Shown here in pieces: positions 52,873 through 63,787 of a DNA stretch of 64,000 nt. The stretch comes from Gimibacter soli. GTDB taxonomy: Bacteria > Pseudomonadota > Alphaproteobacteria > Sphingomonadales > Kordiimonadaceae. The notes beneath the pieces were generated by a model. The model was not told the DNA's origin, made no database searches, and saw only the letters and a list, made by a program, of their open reading frames with translations. The stretch is taken from assembly GCF_028463845.1 (NCBI RefSeq), contig NZ_CP116805.1:3158001-3222000 (forward strand), written 5' to 3'. Numbering within the stretch: the stretch's first letter is position 1; each line of letters opens with the position of its first letter. A program made the translations under genes and the position numbers.

Positions 52873-53655
52873 TCAGGAAGCGACAAAAGCTTCGATCAGG
52901 CGGCGGATCACCGGCTGCACCTTTGCGGCCAGTGCGGGGTCGTACGCAAAGGGCTGGCTTTCATCCATATAGGTGCACTGGGCGAGCTCCAGCTGGAAGC
53001 TTTCCACCGGGCTTGCCGCGTGCCCATAGCGGCGGGTGATATAGCCGCCCTTGAAGCGACCATTGAGCACGGCGCTATAGCCTTCGGCAGCTTCAGCGGC
53101 TGCCGCCACGCGCCGTTCGCGTTCATGCCCGCAAGTGGCGCCAAGGTTGGTGCCAAGGTTGAAATCCGGCAGGCGGCCTTCAAAGAAGCGCGGCACGCGG
53201 GAGCGGATCGAATGCGCGTCCCATAGAAGCGCATGGCCGTGGCGCGCCACCACCCGCGCAATCTGGGCCTTCAGCGTTTCATGATAGGGCTTCCAGATCA
53301 GGTTCACGCGGCGCTCCACCTCGGCAGCGTCCGGTGCGCGGCCGGGCAGATAGAGTGGTTCTTCGGCGAAGGTCGAAGTCGGGCAAAGCTCGGTCACATT
53401 CTGTCCGGGATAGAGGCTGGCACCCGATGGATCACGGTTGAGATCAATCACATAGCGGCTGTAGCGGGCGATAAGGCGGGTCGCCCCCATTTCGGCGGTG
53501 AAGTCATAGAGCCGCGGCAGGTGCCAGTCGGTATCGGCCAGCACCGGGGCCGCCGCCGTCATGCCCTCCACGAACTCGCCAAGCTCCGTCCCCACATGGG
53601 GGAAGGAGACGATGAGCGGGCTTTCGCCTTCATGGAGTTCAAACGGATCGGTCAT
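52873..53655 (-). CDS. hutG: N-formylglutamate deformylase
   Basis: A 260-residue amidohydrolase giving glutamate and formate from N-formylglutamate, the last step of the five-enzyme histidine route. PLIVSFPHVGTELG opens the domain; DTDWHLPRLYDF, RYVIDLNRDPSG and HALLWDAHSIRSRVPRFFEGRLPDFNLGT carry the metal-binding His/Glu/Asp. ATG at 53655 overlaps the hutH stop TGA by one base. Last gene of the hutF-C-U-H-G operon. Confidence 0.95.
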   Translation of the reverse strand: MTDPFELHEGESPLIVSFPHVGTELGEFVEGMTAAAPVLADTDWHLPRLYDFTAEMGATRLIARYSRYVIDLNRDPSGASLYPGQNVTELCPTSTFAEEPLYLPGRAPDAAEVERRVNLIWKPYHETLKAQIARVVARHGHALLWDAHSIRSRVPRFFEGRLPDFNLGTNLGATCGHERERRVAAAAEAAEGYSAVLNGRFKGGYITRRYGHAASPVESFQLELAQCTYMDESQPFAYDPALAAKVQPVIRRLIEAFVAS

Positions 53656-55208
53656 CAAAGCGCCTCGCTGCCCATATGGTCGGACGGCAACAGGCCGTCT
53701 ACCGACAGGTTGAAGCGCCCTTCGGCCACGAGACGACGGACCCCTTCGATGTCGGGCGCGAAATAGCGGTCCTGCTCATAGGTTGCGGCAATCGCCCGCA
53801 CGGCGGAATAGCCATCTTCAATCGCCGGGCTTGAGGTCAGCGGCCGGTGGAAATCAATGCCCTGGGCGGCTGCCAGCAGCTCGATCGCGATCACGGTATC
53901 GCAGTTGAAGGCGATTTCCGCCAGCCGCCGGCCAGCAAAGGTCGCCATCGAGACATGGTCTTCCTGCCCCGCGGATGTCGGGATCGAATCCACGCTTGCC
54001 GGATGCGCCAGCGTCTTGTTTTCGGAAACAAGAGCCGCCGCTGTTACCTGCGCGATCATGAAGCCGGAATTGAGCCCGCCTTCCTTCACCAGAAACGCCG
54101 GCAGACCGGAAAGTTTGGGATCCACGAGCAGCGAGGTGCGCCGTTCGCTGATGGAAGCGATTTCGGAAGCCGCAATCGCCAGCATGTCGGCGGCCATCGC
54201 CACGGGTTCGGCGTGGAAGTTGCCGCCCGAAAGAATGTCCTTTTCATCGGCGAAGATGAGCGGGTTATCGGTCACGGCATTGGCTTCGGTCAGCAGGGTT
54301 TCTGCCGCTTGCCGCATCACGGTGAGCGCCGCACCCATCACCTGCGGCTGGCAGCGCAGGCTGTAGGGGTCCTGTACCTTGTCGCAGTCCGCATGGCTTT
54401 CGCGGATGGCGCTACCTGCCAGCAAGTCACGGTAGGCTGCTGCCACATCGATCTGTCCTTTCTGGCGGCGCACCGCCTGGATACGCGGATCAAACGGCAC
54501 GTCGGAGCCCTTCATGGCATCAACCGACATGGCACCCGCCACCATCGCGGCGGCGAACATATTCTCGATCTCGAAAAGGCCGGCAAGGGCAAGGGCTGTG
54601 GAGACCTGCGTGCCATTGAGGAGGGCGAGGCCTTCCTTGGCTTCCAGCACCATGGGCTGGAGCCCGGCATCGGCGAGCCCTTCACGGGCGGGTTTGACGC
54701 CGCCCTTGGAGCGGACCTCGCCGACGCCGAGAAGAACGGCGCTCAGATGAGCCAGCGGTGCAAGGTCACCCGACGCACCAACCGACCCCTTGGCGGGAAT
54801 TAGAGGATACACTTCATGCGCCAGCAAGGCCAGAAGCGCATCGATCACGCATTGCCGCACGCCCGAAAAGCCCTGCGCAAGGCTTGCCGCCTTGGTGGCG
54901 AGGATGAGGCGTACGACACCGTCATTCAGCGGCTCGCCCACGCCCGTTGCATGGCTGAGGACAAGGTTTTCCTGCAGGCGCTGCACATCTTTGGACGCGA
55001 TGCGGGTGGACGCCAGAAGCCCGAAGCCGGTGTTGATGCCATAGGCGGTTTCGCCGTTGGCGATCAGTTCCGTCACCGTTTGCCGGGCGGCGTCAAGGGC
55101 ATCGCTGCCGCCGATCAGGCGAAGCTCGGTCGGGCGTTCATAGATATGGCGCAGGTCCTTCAGGCTGAAGGTGCCGGGGGCGCGGTCCATCACGTGATGT
55201 TGCATCAT
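53655..55208 (-). CDS. hutH: histidine ammonia-lyase
   Basis: A 517-residue lyase that makes urocanate and ammonia from histidine. The self-made MIO cofactor comes from Ala145-Ser146-Gly147 in [24 protein letters not shown] and the catalytic Tyr-containing TAYGIN region are present. ATG at 55208 overlaps the hutU stop by four bases with GGAGAAAG upstream. Confidence 0.97.
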   Translation of the reverse strand: MMQHHVMDRAPGTFSLKDLRHIYERPTELRLIGGSDALDAARQTVTELIANGETAYGINTGFGLLASTRIASKDVQRLQENLVLSHATGVGEPLNDGVVRLILATKAASLAQGFSGVRQCVIDALLALLAHEVYPLIPAKGSVGASGDLAPLAHLSAVLLGVGEVRSKGGVKPAREGLADAGLQPMVLEAKEGLALLNGTQVSTALALAGLFEIENMFAAAMVAGAMSVDAMKGSDVPFDPRIQAVRRQKGQIDVAAAYRDLLAGSAIRESHADCDKVQDPYSLRCQPQVMGAALTVMRQAAETLLTEANAVTDNPLIFADEKDILSGGNFHAEPVAMAADMLAIAASEIASISERRTSLLVDPKLSGLPAFLVKEGGLNSGFMIAQVTAAALVSENKTLAHPASVDSIPTSAGQEDHVSMATFAGRRLAEIAFNCDTVIAIELLAAAQGIDFHRPLTSSPAIEDGYSAVRAIAATYEQDRYFAPDIEGVRRLVAEGRFNLSVDGLLPSDHMGSEAL

Positions 55209-56875
55209 GCTTTCTCCCCGCGTGCCAGCATCGGCAGGTCGAGGCCTTTTTCGGCTGCACAGTCACGCGCGATATCATAGCCCGCATCGGCGTGGCGCAT
55301 CACGCCGGTCGCCGGATCGTTCCAGAGCACACGACCAATACGCTTCGCGGCCGCTTCGGTGCCATCGCACAGGATGACCACACCCGAATGCTGGCTGAAG
55401 CCCATGCCGACCCCGCCGCCATGATGCAGGCTGACCCATGTCGCCCCCGAAGCGGTATTCAGAAGCGCGTTCAGAAGCGGCCAGTCGGAAACGGCGTCCG
55501 AGCCGTCCTTCATGGCTTCGGTCTCGCGATTGGGGCTCGCGACCGAGCCACTATCCAGATGGTCGCGGCCGATCACCACCGGGGCTTTCAGCTCGCCGTT
55601 CTTGACCATCTCGTTGAAGGCAAGGCCAAGGCGGTGCCGATCCCCGAGCCCGACCCAGCAGATACGCGCCGGCAGCCCTTGGAACTGGATGCGCTCGCGC
55701 GCCATATCCAGCCAGTTATGAAGGTGCGGATTATCCGGGATCAGTTCCTTCACTTTCTGGTCGGTTTTGTAGATATCCTCGGGGTCACCGGATAGCGCCA
55801 CCCAGCGGAAGGGGCCAACGCCACGGCAGAAAAGCGGGCGGATATAGGCGGGCACGAAGCCGGGGAAATCGAAGGCATTCTTGACGCCTTCGTCGAACGC
55901 CACCTGCCGGATATTGTTGCCGTAATCCACGGTCGGCACGCCGGCATGATGCCAGTCCAGCATCGCCTGCACATGCACCGCCATCGAGGCTTTCGCGGCC
56001 TTGGCAACGCCTGCGGGGTCGGTCTCGCGGCGGCTGACCCATTCGTCGACCGTCCAGCCGATGGGCAGATAGCCGTTCACCGGATCATGCGCCGAGGTCT
56101 GGTCGGTCAGCATGTCGGGGCGGATTCCGGCCTTGACCATCGCAGGCAGGATTTCAGCGGCATTGCCAAGCACCCCGACCGAAATGGCCCGGCCTTCGGC
56201 GTGCGCGGCCTCGATCATGGCAATCGCGGCCTCGACTGTGTCGGCCTTGGCGTCCAGATAGCCGGTCTTCAGGCGGAAATCGATGCGGCTGGCCTGGCAT
56301 TCGATGGCAAGGCACGAAGCCCCGGCCATGGTGGCGGCAAGCGGCTGGGCGCCGCCCATCCCGCCAAGGCCGGCGGTGAGGAGCCATTTGCCCTTCAGCG
56401 ACCCGCCGAAATGCTGGCGGCCCATCTCGACAAAGGTTTCATAGGTGCCCTGAACGATGCCCTGGCTGCCGATATAGATCCACGAGCCCGCCGTCATCTG
56501 GCCGTACATCATGAGGCCTTTTTTATCGAGCTCGTTAAAATGTTCCCACGTGGCCCAGTGCGGCACGAGGTTCGAATTGGCGATCAGCACGCGCGGCGCA
56601 TCCTCATGGGTGCGGAACACACCAACCGGCTTGCCCGACTGAACAAGCAGCGTTTCATCCGCTTCCATGCGCTTCAGCGTATCCACGATGGTATCGAACG
56701 ATTGCCAGTCGCGCGCGGCCTTGCCGATGCCGCCGTAAACAACAAGGTCTTCGGGGCGTTCGGCCACTGCCGGGTCCAGATTGTTCATCAGCATGCGCAA
56801 GGGGGCTTCGGTCGCCCAGCTTTTGGTGTTGAGATCGCTGCCTGTGGGGGCGTGGATATCGGGTCTGTTTTTCAT
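55205..56875 (-). CDS. hutU: urocanate hydratase
   Basis: A 556-residue NAD-dependent hydratase converting urocanate to 4-imidazolone-5-propionate. It starts near [66 protein letters not shown] and the catalytic Cys in [16 protein letters not shown] are all present. The ATG at 56875 is preferred; a GTG four codons upstream (56887) is also in frame and directly follows the hutC stop. Confidence 0.96.
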   Translation of the reverse strand: MKNRPDIHAPTGSDLNTKSWATEAPLRMLMNNLDPAVAERPEDLVVYGGIGKAARDWQSFDTIVDTLKRMEADETLLVQSGKPVGVFRTHEDAPRVLIANSNLVPHWATWEHFNELDKKGLMMYGQMTAGSWIYIGSQGIVQGTYETFVEMGRQHFGGSLKGKWLLTAGLGGMGGAQPLAATMAGASCLAIECQASRIDFRLKTGYLDAKADTVEAAIAMIEAAHAEGRAISVGVLGNAAEILPAMVKAGIRPDMLTDQTSAHDPVNGYLPIGWTVDEWVSRRETDPAGVAKAAKASMAVHVQAMLDWHHAGVPTVDYGNNIRQVAFDEGVKNAFDFPGFVPAYIRPLFCRGVGPFRWVALSGDPEDIYKTDQKVKELIPDNPHLHNWLDMARERIQFQGLPARICWVGLGDRHRLGLAFNEMVKNGELKAPVVIGRDHLDSGSVASPNRETEAMKDGSDAVSDWPLLNALLNTASGATWVSLHHGGGVGMGFSQHSGVVILCDGTEAAAKRIGRVLWNDPATGVMRHADAGYDIARDCAAEKGLDLPMLARGEKA

Positions 56876-56887
56876 TTTTCTGAACAC

Positions 56888-57610
56888 TCACACTTTGAAT
56901 TGTTGGCCCGCATTGGTGAATTGGGCGGTCAGTTCGTAACGGTCGCCGGGGTAAAGGAGCCGGGCGAAGCTTGCGGGCACCGCGCCTGTCCAGGTGCGGC
57001 GGGTGATTTCAAGGCAAGGGCTGTGGCGGTCGATCTTCAAGGCCACCCGGTCGCCGACAAGCGGCAGCACAGCGCGCACCGTATGCTCCGCCGACAAGAC
57101 CGGCGCCACGCGCAGAAGGTGATCGGTGCTGGTGGTGTTCCTGTAATCTTCCGTCAGGAAATCGGGGGCAATCGCCGGGTTCACCCAGCGTTCTTCCAGT
57201 TCCACCGGTTCGCCGTCGCCGAAATGCACAACGCGCAGGAAGGCGAGCGGCTTTTCGGTTTCCATGAAAGCGGCGATATCGACGGGGGCGGCGATCATGC
57301 CCTGCTCCACAACCTCAGCCGACCATGCCCGCCCGCGCGCCGCGAGGTCATCACGGATCGAAACGATATCGATGGCCTTGCCCCGCATGCGGCCGGGCGC
57401 CACGAAGCTGCCGAGCCCCGCACGGCGGATCACATAGCCTTCGTCGGCCAGTTCCCGAAGCGCGCGGTTCACTGTCATGCGCGATATCTTCAGGTCGCGG
57501 ACCAGTTCATGCTCGCTCGGCAGGCGGTCGCCCGCCACATAGTCGCCAGCGCGGATCGCGGTGACGATATGGTTCTTCACGATTTCATAGCGTGACTTGG
57601 GTGTGCTCAT
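56888..57610 (-). CDS. hutC: histidine utilisation repressor HutC
   Basis: A 240-residue GntR/HutC-family regulator. The winged helix-turn-helix (about 8-72, LPSEHELVRDLKISRMTVNRAL) is followed by a UTRA ligand-binding domain (about 90-235). HutC represses hut genes and releases DNA when urocanate binds. It lies between hutF and hutU, 12 bases before hutU, so it represses its own operon. The matching palindrome lies in the hutF-hutI gap. Confidence 0.94.
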   Translation of the reverse strand: MSTPKSRYEIVKNHIVTAIRAGDYVAGDRLPSEHELVRDLKISRMTVNRALRELADEGYVIRRAGLGSFVAPGRMRGKAIDIVSIRDDLAARGRAWSAEVVEQGMIAAPVDIAAFMETEKPLAFLRVVHFGDGEPVELEERWVNPAIAPDFLTEDYRNTTSTDHLLRVAPVLSAEHTVRAVLPLVGDRVALKIDRHSPCLEITRRTWTGAVPASFARLLYPGDRYELTAQFTNAGQQFKV

Positions 57611-57613
57611 CCC

Positions 57614-58984
57614 TCAGTCCTCCAGTTCCAGAAGCGCAGCCAGCCGCTCGAGCGTTGCCCGGAAGCGCCCCATGATTTCGTCTTCGCGTTTGTGCCGGCC
57701 CTCGCTGATCAGCCAGTCGCCCGCCCGCATCACATGAGTGATGCCGATGGGCGCACCCCGGAACACGAAGGCATCGGCCACCTGCCCGTAGCGCGGCCCG
57801 GCAAGGGCCGGCGCGTCAGCATCGAGCACGATAAGGTCAGCCCGTTTGCCAACCTCGATCTCGCCGCCATTGATACCGAGTGCCGCGGCACCACCCGCCG
57901 CCGCCCGCGCCCACAGGCGCTCGCCCGTGTGGCCGCCAGTGCGCGGTGCCAGAACCGTGCGTTCGCGGCGGAACAGGCGCTGGCCATATTCGAGAAGGCG
58001 AAGCTCCTCGCGCGGATCGATACTGACATGACTGTCCGACCCGATGGCAAAGCGTCCACCGGCGTTCAGATAGTCAAAGGCCGGGAAAAGCCCATCGCCA
58101 AGATTGGCTTCGGTGGTGGGGCAAAGGCCAGCAATCGCGCCGCGCTCGATCATGCCTTTCCACTCCGCCTCCGAAACGTGTGTTGCGTGGATGAGGCACC
58201 AGCGGGCATCGACCGGCAGGTGATCGAGCATCCATTCGACCGGACGCTTGCCGGAATATTTGAGACTGGCTTCCACCTCGCGCAGTTGCTCGGCCACATG
58301 GATATGCACGGGGGCACCGGGCGAAAGCGCGTCCATCACCGCAATCGTCGGCTCGAAACTGTCGGGCTTCACGGCACGCAGCGAATGGAAGGCAAGGCCG
58401 AGCTTCGCCTCTCCGGTCTGCTTGCCCGCCACATGATGCAGAAAGCCCGCGAATTCGGTGGCGCTGTGCAGGAAGGGGCGCTGCCCATCGGTGGGGGCCG
58501 CACCGCCAAAGTCGGAGGCTTCGTAAAGAACCGGCATATGCAGCAGCGAGATGCCGGTTTCCGCCGCCGCCGCGAAAATCGCGTCCGACATTTCAGCCGC
58601 ATGATCGAGGTGGCTGTGGTGCAGATAATGGAATTCGGCAACAGCACCATAGCCCGCCTTCAGCATCTCGAGATAAAGGCCGGCGGCGATATCCTTCAGC
58701 GTCGATGGTGTCATCAGGCGGGCGGCCTGATACATCAGCGTCCGCCATGTCCAGAAATCCGAGGTGCCCATCGTGTAATATTCGGTAAGGCCCGCCACAA
58801 CACGCTGGAACGCATGGCTATGGACGTTCGCCATCGCAGGCAGCACCGGGCCGTAAACCGTTTCGGCAAGCTCCGGCGCCGCGCCCGTTTCGATCATCGA
58901 AATACAGCCGGCATCCACATGCAGACGCACATTTTCAGCCCAGTCGCGCCCCAGCAGGGCCGATTTGAAGAAATAGGATGGCAT
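57614..58984 (-). CDS. hutF: formimidoylglutamate deiminase
   Basis: A 456-residue amidohydrolase-family enzyme that turns formiminoglutamate into formylglutamate and ammonia. Zinc ligands are in ANVHSHAFQR, WCLIHATHVSEAEW and AIGSDSHVSI. HHLHHSHL (HYLHHSHLDHA) and the RFAIGSDSH block match HutF. ATG at 58984 has GAGGGA upstream. Its presence means the pathway ends in formate rather than formamide. Confidence 0.95.
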   Translation of the reverse strand: MPSYFFKSALLGRDWAENVRLHVDAGCISMIETGAAPELAETVYGPVLPAMANVHSHAFQRVVAGLTEYYTMGTSDFWTWRTLMYQAARLMTPSTLKDIAAGLYLEMLKAGYGAVAEFHYLHHSHLDHAAEMSDAIFAAAAETGISLLHMPVLYEASDFGGAAPTDGQRPFLHSATEFAGFLHHVAGKQTGEAKLGLAFHSLRAVKPDSFEPTIAVMDALSPGAPVHIHVAEQLREVEASLKYSGKRPVEWMLDHLPVDARWCLIHATHVSEAEWKGMIERGAIAGLCPTTEANLGDGLFPAFDYLNAGGRFAIGSDSHVSIDPREELRLLEYGQRLFRRERTVLAPRTGGHTGERLWARAAAGGAAALGINGGEIEVGKRADLIVLDADAPALAGPRYGQVADAFVFRGAPIGITHVMRAGDWLISEGRHKREDEIMGRFRATLERLAALLELED

Positions 58985-58998
58985 GGGAATCCCTCTTG

Positions 58999-59022
58999 CT
59001 TGTATATACAGGTTTATACAAG
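58999..59022. promoter_or_regulatory. HutC operator-like palindrome in the hutF-hutI divergent promoter
   Basis: CTTGTATA (58999-59006) and TATACAAG (59015-59022) are perfect inverted repeats; inside them TGTATATACA (59001-59010) is itself a perfect palindrome. Known HutC sites contain TGTATATACA-like and CTTGTAT..ATACAAG-like sequences. It lies 14 bases before the hutF start and 63 before the hutI start. On the minus strand TTGACA (59033-59038) could be the hutF -35. Confidence 0.8.
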
Positions 59023-59085
59023 GCCTCTTTCCTGTCAAGCCATGTCCATGCTAGGCAGGTGAAAACCGACCGACCGGAGTGACCG

Positions 59086-60303
59086 ATGCCCGTGTTTGAC
59101 CGCCTGATCCGCGATGTGACCCTTGCCACCATGACCGGGGGCGGCGCGCCTTATGGCCTGATCGAGCAGGCGGCAGTCGGCATCACGGATGGCCGGATCA
59201 GCTTTGCGGGACCGGGGTCCGCCGTCCCCAAGGATGCCATCACGCCGGAAACGCAAGTGGAAAGCCAGCCGGGCCATCTTCTGGCCCCCGGCCTGATCGA
59301 CTGCCACACCCATCTGGTATTTGCGGGCAACCGCGCGAACGAGTTTGAAGCGCGGCTGACGGGCGTCAGCTATGCCGATATCGCCAAGGCGGGCGGCGGC
59401 ATCAAGGCCAGCGTCGCTGCCACCCGCGCCGCAAGCGAAGACGAGCTTGTCGCACTTGCCCTGCCCCGGCTCGCCCGTCTGAAAGCAGGCGGGGTGACGA
59501 CGATCGAAATCAAATCCGGCTATGGCCTCACGCTTGAGGACGAACTGAAGATGCTGCGGGCCGCCATCCGGCTGGAGGAAGAAACCGGCGTAACGGTGCT
59601 GACCACGCTTCTCGCCGCCCATGCCATGCCGCCCGAATATGCCGACCGCGCCGACGCCTATGTCGATCATATCTGCGCCGAGATCATCCCGGCGGCTGCC
59701 GAGCTGGCCGATGCGGTGGACGCTTACTGCGAGACCATCGCCTTCAGCCCCGAACAGGTGAAGCGCATCTTCGCCCACGCCATCGCCGAAGGCATGGATG
59801 TGAAACTGCATGCCGACCAGTTGTCGAACCTCGAAGGCGGGGCGCTTGCCGCCGAATATGGCGCGCTTTCAGCCGACCATCTGGAATATCTGAGCGACGC
59901 CGGTGTAGCTGCAATGGCGGAAGCCGGCACCGTTGCCGTGCTGCTACCCGGCGCCTTTTATAACCTTCGGGAAAAGACCCTGCCGCCTGTTGAGAAGCTC
60001 CGCGCCGCCGGCGTGCCGATGGCAATCGCAACAGATATGAACCCCGGCACCTCGCCAGTTGCCGACCTTGCCCTGATGCCCCACATGGCCTGCACGCTTT
60101 TCGGCCTGACGCCCGAAGAAGCCCTCGCTGGTGTCACCATCAACGCCGCCCGCGCGCTCGGGATCGAGGATGATCGTGGCAGTATCGAGGAAGGCAAGGC
60201 CGCTGACCTTTGCCTCTATCCCGTATCGCATCCGCGCGATCTTGTTTACTGGATTGGCGGCGTGAAGCCCGTGAAGGTCATCAAGGACGGCGAGGACTTC
60301 TAG
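59086..60303 (+). CDS. hutI: imidazolonepropionase
   Basis: A 405-residue metal amidohydrolase opening imidazolonepropionate to formiminoglutamate. LLAPGLIDCHTHLVFAGNRANEFEARL contains the HxH metal motif; KSGYGLTLEDELKML, VKLHADQLSN and TDMNPGTS hold the remaining ligands. ATG at 59086 follows an AGTGACCG leader; the operator lies 63 bases upstream. Its stop shares CTAG with the convergent repeat-protein gene. Confidence 0.96.
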   Translation: MPVFDRLIRDVTLATMTGGGAPYGLIEQAAVGITDGRISFAGPGSAVPKDAITPETQVESQPGHLLAPGLIDCHTHLVFAGNRANEFEARLTGVSYADIAKAGGGIKASVAATRAASEDELVALALPRLARLKAGGVTTIEIKSGYGLTLEDELKMLRAAIRLEEETGVTVLTTLLAAHAMPPEYADRADAYVDHICAEIIPAAAELADAVDAYCETIAFSPEQVKRIFAHAIAEGMDVKLHADQLSNLEGGALAAEYGALSADHLEYLSDAGVAAMAEAGTVAVLLPGAFYNLREKTLPPVEKLRAAGVPMAIATDMNPGTSPVADLALMPHMACTLFGLTPEEALAGVTINAARALGIEDDRGSIEEGKAADLCLYPVSHPRDLVYWIGGVKPVKVIKDGEDF

Positions 60304-61865
60304 TTCCGCGCCCACCAGGCGCGCGGCAACGGCCAGTCGCCGATCCGGCCCACGGGTTCGACCCGTGCTTCCACAAACGGCTGCACCGAATATTCGCTGA
60401 GGCGCTGGGCAAGCAGCGCCGCCCGCGGTGTTTCCCCGCCGATCTGGTTATAACGATTGAGGGCAGCGAGCGTCTCACTTGCCCCTTCTGCGTCGGCAAG
60501 CCCCAGCTGCACGGCGTGATCCAGAAGGGCAGTGTCGTTCAGGCAAAGGGCGGCGCGGCGCACGGCGCGGTAAGCGCGCCCCCCGGAATTGACCAGAATG
60601 TCCAGCCGCTGCCGCGCCTCGGTGCCCCGGTTCATTTCCTCAAGCGCACAGATGCCGGTGGCAACCGCGAGTGCCCTGTCAGTCGGCAGGATCATCGCAT
60701 CCTCAAGCGCTGCCAGCCGGTCGGCCAGTTCAAGCGCTTCCTTGTCTTCCGCCATCAGCCACAGCAGCTGCGTGGCCTCCGCCCCCATGGTGGCGAAAAC
60801 CCGGCCTTCGGTCATATCGAATTTTGCCAGCGCGCGAACCGTGGCAAGCGCGATATCGGTTTTGCCCGATTGCAGATGCGCCTTGGCATGCAGGATCGCC
60901 ACTTCAAGCTCCGACCGGGTGAAATCGGCAGTTGGCGACAGGACAGGCAGATAGCCGCTTGTCAGCGACGCTGCATCTTCGGCCATCCCCGCAGCCAGCA
61001 GGGCCTCGCCAAGGATCACAACCGGCACCAGATTGCCGTCGGCGCGGCTGGCGTTCCCCATGGCAGAGATAAACTCGAGCGCTGCGCGGCGGGGCATATT
61101 CTGGGGCACGAACATATCGGCCAGTTCGCTGTCTGCCCATACGCCGACAAAACGCCGTTCCTGCCAGATGCGCATCACCTGCCGGGACCGCATCACCTGA
61201 TCCAGAAGGATCGTCTTGGCGTTCGCCAGATCGCGGCGGCGCAGATAATCCGCTGCGAGATCAAGATAGAGCGTATCGATCCGCCCCCCATCCGAGCCGA
61301 AGCTGTAGCCGGCTTTCCAAAGCCGGTCGGCGATGGCGAGCGCGTCCTGCGGGAAGCCTGCAGCCACGCGGTCGCGCACCAGCATGGCAAGCGGTACGGC
61401 GGCGATGCGGTCGATATATTGCGGCCAGCCATCGATGATCGCGGTGTAGCTGGCGCCGTATTCACCCAGCATCGTCCCGTCACGGGTCAGCATCAGGACA
61501 GTGAGATGCGCTTCAAGCGGCGAGCGGACAAGAAGCATGTTCATGTCACGGTGCAGCCGTTCGCTTTGCCCGCTTACCCGCAGGGCATCAAGCCGCACGA
61601 AATGCAGAAAAGCCGTATCTTCGGGCGCCAGTTCGATATTGGCGGCAAGCGTGGATTCCGCGAGGCGCGCGGCGCCTTCGAAATCCTCGACATCGCGCAG
61701 CGAGCGGATGGCGGCAACGGGATTGTCCGGGGCACGGTGCTCAAATTCGAGCATCGAACTTTCATCATCGGGGCCGGTGATCTGATCGGAACTGGAGTCC
61801 TGCGCCGCAACATGCGGAGCTAAAAGCGCCATGGCGATGATCAGACAGCCAAGATTGAGGCGCAC
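60300..61865 (-). CDS. secreted helical-repeat (TPR-like) protein
   Basis: A 521-residue protein of unknown function. Residues 1-21 are a signal peptide (ending HVAA-QD). The rest is largely alpha-helical with TPR-like spacing ([60 protein letters not shown]). It ends [12 protein letters not shown]. It is convergent with hutI and shares the stop tetranucleotide CTAG. ubiD starts 113 bases from its start, in the other direction. Confidence 0.75.
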   Translation of the reverse strand: MRLNLGCLIIAMALLAPHVAAQDSSSDQITGPDDESSMLEFEHRAPDNPVAAIRSLRDVEDFEGAARLAESTLAANIELAPEDTAFLHFVRLDALRVSGQSERLHRDMNMLLVRSPLEAHLTVLMLTRDGTMLGEYGASYTAIIDGWPQYIDRIAAVPLAMLVRDRVAAGFPQDALAIADRLWKAGYSFGSDGGRIDTLYLDLAADYLRRRDLANAKTILLDQVMRSRQVMRIWQERRFVGVWADSELADMFVPQNMPRRAALEFISAMGNASRADGNLVPVVILGEALLAAGMAEDAASLTSGYLPVLSPTADFTRSELEVAILHAKAHLQSGKTDIALATVRALAKFDMTEGRVFATMGAEATQLLWLMAEDKEALELADRLAALEDAMILPTDRALAVATGICALEEMNRGTEARQRLDILVNSGGRAYRAVRRAALCLNDTALLDHAVQLGLADAEGASETLAALNRYNQIGGETPRAALLAQRLSEYSVQPFVEARVEPVGRIGDWPLPRAWWARN

Positions 61866-61978
61866 GCGATAACCCCTTCAAAATCCCCTCAATTCTGATT
61901 AGCCGCTTTGCGTCCGCCGTGCAACTATCAGCATCAATTCACTGGCGGCGGGAAACACACTCTTTTATAACGCCTTCC

Positions 61979-63493
61979 ATGGCTTACGATTCGCTCAGAG
62001 ACTTTATCGAACGGCTGGAAACCGAGGGCAGGCTTGTCCGGGTGACGGCACCTGTTTCCACCGAACTCGAGATGACCGAGATCCAGACACGGGTGCTGGC
62101 CGAAGGCGGCCCTGCGATCCTTTTCGAGAATGTGGTGAACGAAAAAGGCGAGAAGGCTTCGATGCCGGTCCTCGTCAACCTGTTCGGCACTGTCGAACGC
62201 GTGGCGTGGGGCATGAACCGTGAGCCCGCGGAGCTTCGCGAGGTTGGCGAAACGCTTGCTTTCCTCCGCCAGCCCGAGCCGCCAAAGGGCGTGAAGCAAG
62301 CGCTTGAAATGCTGCCGCTTGCCAAACAGGTCCTTTCGATGCGGCCCAAAACCGTGAAGAAAGCACCGGTGCAGGAAGTGGTGCTGACAGGCGACGATAT
62401 CGACCTCGACACGCTGCCGATCCAGACCTGCTGGCCGGGAGAACCGGCGCCGCTCATCACCTGGCCGCTTGTTGTCACCAAAGGCCCGTCTGACGCCCGC
62501 GAGGATGCCTTCAACCTCGGCATCTACCGGATGCAGAAGCTTTCCAAAAACGAGACCCTGATGCGCTGGCTGAAGCATCGGGGCGGCGCCCAGCAATATG
62601 CCCGCTGGAAAAAGGAAAAGCGCGAGCCCGTACCGGCCGCCGTTGTGATCGGCGCTGACCCGGGCACCATCCTTGCCGCCGTCACGCCCGTGCCCGATAC
62701 CCTCAGCGAATATCACTTCGCCGGACTGCTTCGCGGCAAGCGGGTGGAGCTTGTCGACTGCAAGACCGTGCCCCTGAAGGTGCCGGCCACCGCCGAAATC
62801 GTGCTTGAAGGCTATGTCAGCCTTGATGATTACCGCGACGAAGGCCCTTACGGCGATCACACCGGTTATTATAATTCGGTCGAGAAATTCCCGGTCTTCA
62901 CAATTACCGCCATCACCATGCGGAAAGACCCGATCTATCTTTCGACCTACACGGGCCGCCCGCCGGATGAGCCGAGCGTGCTGGGTGAAGCATTGAACGA
63001 AGTCTTCATCCCCTTGCTGCAGCAACAGTTCCCCGAAATCACCGATTTCTGGCTACCACCCGAAGGCTGCAGCTACCGGATTGCCGTGGTTTCGATGAAG
63101 AAGGCCTATGCCGGGCACGCCCGCCGCGTGATGATGGGTGTCTGGTCCTTCCTCCGGCAGTTTGTTTACACCAAGTTCGTGATCGTGGTGGACGACGATA
63201 TCGACGCGCGCGACTGGAAGGATGTGATGTGGGCCATGTCCACCCGCATGGACCCGGTGCGCGATATTGTGACCGTGGAAAACACGCCGATCGACTATCT
63301 CGATTTCGCGAGCCCGGTTTCGGGCCTTGGCGGCAAGCTGGGGCTGGATGCCACCAACAAGCTGCCGGGCGAAAGCGACCGCGAATGGGGCCGCGAGATC
63401 GCCATGGATGACGCGGTGGTGGACCGGGTCGATTCCCTCTGGTCGTCGCTCGGGCTGCCGGGCAGCGGGCGTTCCATCTGGAAAAAACGCTGA
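61979..63493 (+). CDS. ubiD: UbiD-family decarboxylase (3-octaprenyl-4-hydroxybenzoate carboxy-lyase)
   Basis: A 504-residue prenylated-FMN decarboxylase. ATG at 61979 begins the conserved [49 protein letters not shown] and [23 protein letters not shown] are family blocks, and [12 protein letters not shown] carries the catalytic Glu. Its length and C-terminus match UbiD of ubiquinone synthesis. It needs the UbiX flavin prenyltransferase, not in this window. It is divergent from the helical-repeat gene. Confidence 0.95.
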   Translation: MAYDSLRDFIERLETEGRLVRVTAPVSTELEMTEIQTRVLAEGGPAILFENVVNEKGEKASMPVLVNLFGTVERVAWGMNREPAELREVGETLAFLRQPEPPKGVKQALEMLPLAKQVLSMRPKTVKKAPVQEVVLTGDDIDLDTLPIQTCWPGEPAPLITWPLVVTKGPSDAREDAFNLGIYRMQKLSKNETLMRWLKHRGGAQQYARWKKEKREPVPAAVVIGADPGTILAAVTPVPDTLSEYHFAGLLRGKRVELVDCKTVPLKVPATAEIVLEGYVSLDDYRDEGPYGDHTGYYNSVEKFPVFTITAITMRKDPIYLSTYTGRPPDEPSVLGEALNEVFIPLLQQQFPEITDFWLPPEGCSYRIAVVSMKKAYAGHARRVMMGVWSFLRQFVYTKFVIVVDDDIDARDWKDVMWAMSTRMDPVRDIVTVENTPIDYLDFASPVSGLGGKLGLDATNKLPGESDREWGREIAMDDAVVDRVDSLWSSLGLPGSGRSIWKKR

Positions 63494-63787
63494 GCAACTG
63501 CGGTTCTTTCTTCGCTGGTTGATCCCTTTGCCGGCATATGGTTAGTTTCCCTGTTCCGAATCGCCCCGACCTTTTCTGCCAAAAGGCCGCATCGGGGGAC
63601 GATGCGTGGCGATTTCAGGAATGGGAAGAGATAGAGCCCGGCGTTAACAGGGCCTTCATGGGGGAATATCGAATGTCCAGTAGAAACGGACATGGAACGC
63701 GGTTTCACTGTCCGTATTGGACGGGTGCGTATGCTTCCGCGCTGTTGCCCGCCTCCCGGCAAACGGTTTCAGTGTTCCGAGGACCCG
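63494..63787. other. gene-free stretch with a two-stem structure
   Basis: About 294 bases with no convincing gene. CCCCGA (63564-63569) and TCGGGG (63592-63597) enclose CCTTTT-CTGCC-AAAAGG (63570-63586), a two-stem element. Further on, ATGTCC/GGACAT and GTCC/GGAC repeats lie near 63674-63722. These may be terminator or regulator sites; nothing assigns them. Confidence 0.45.
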
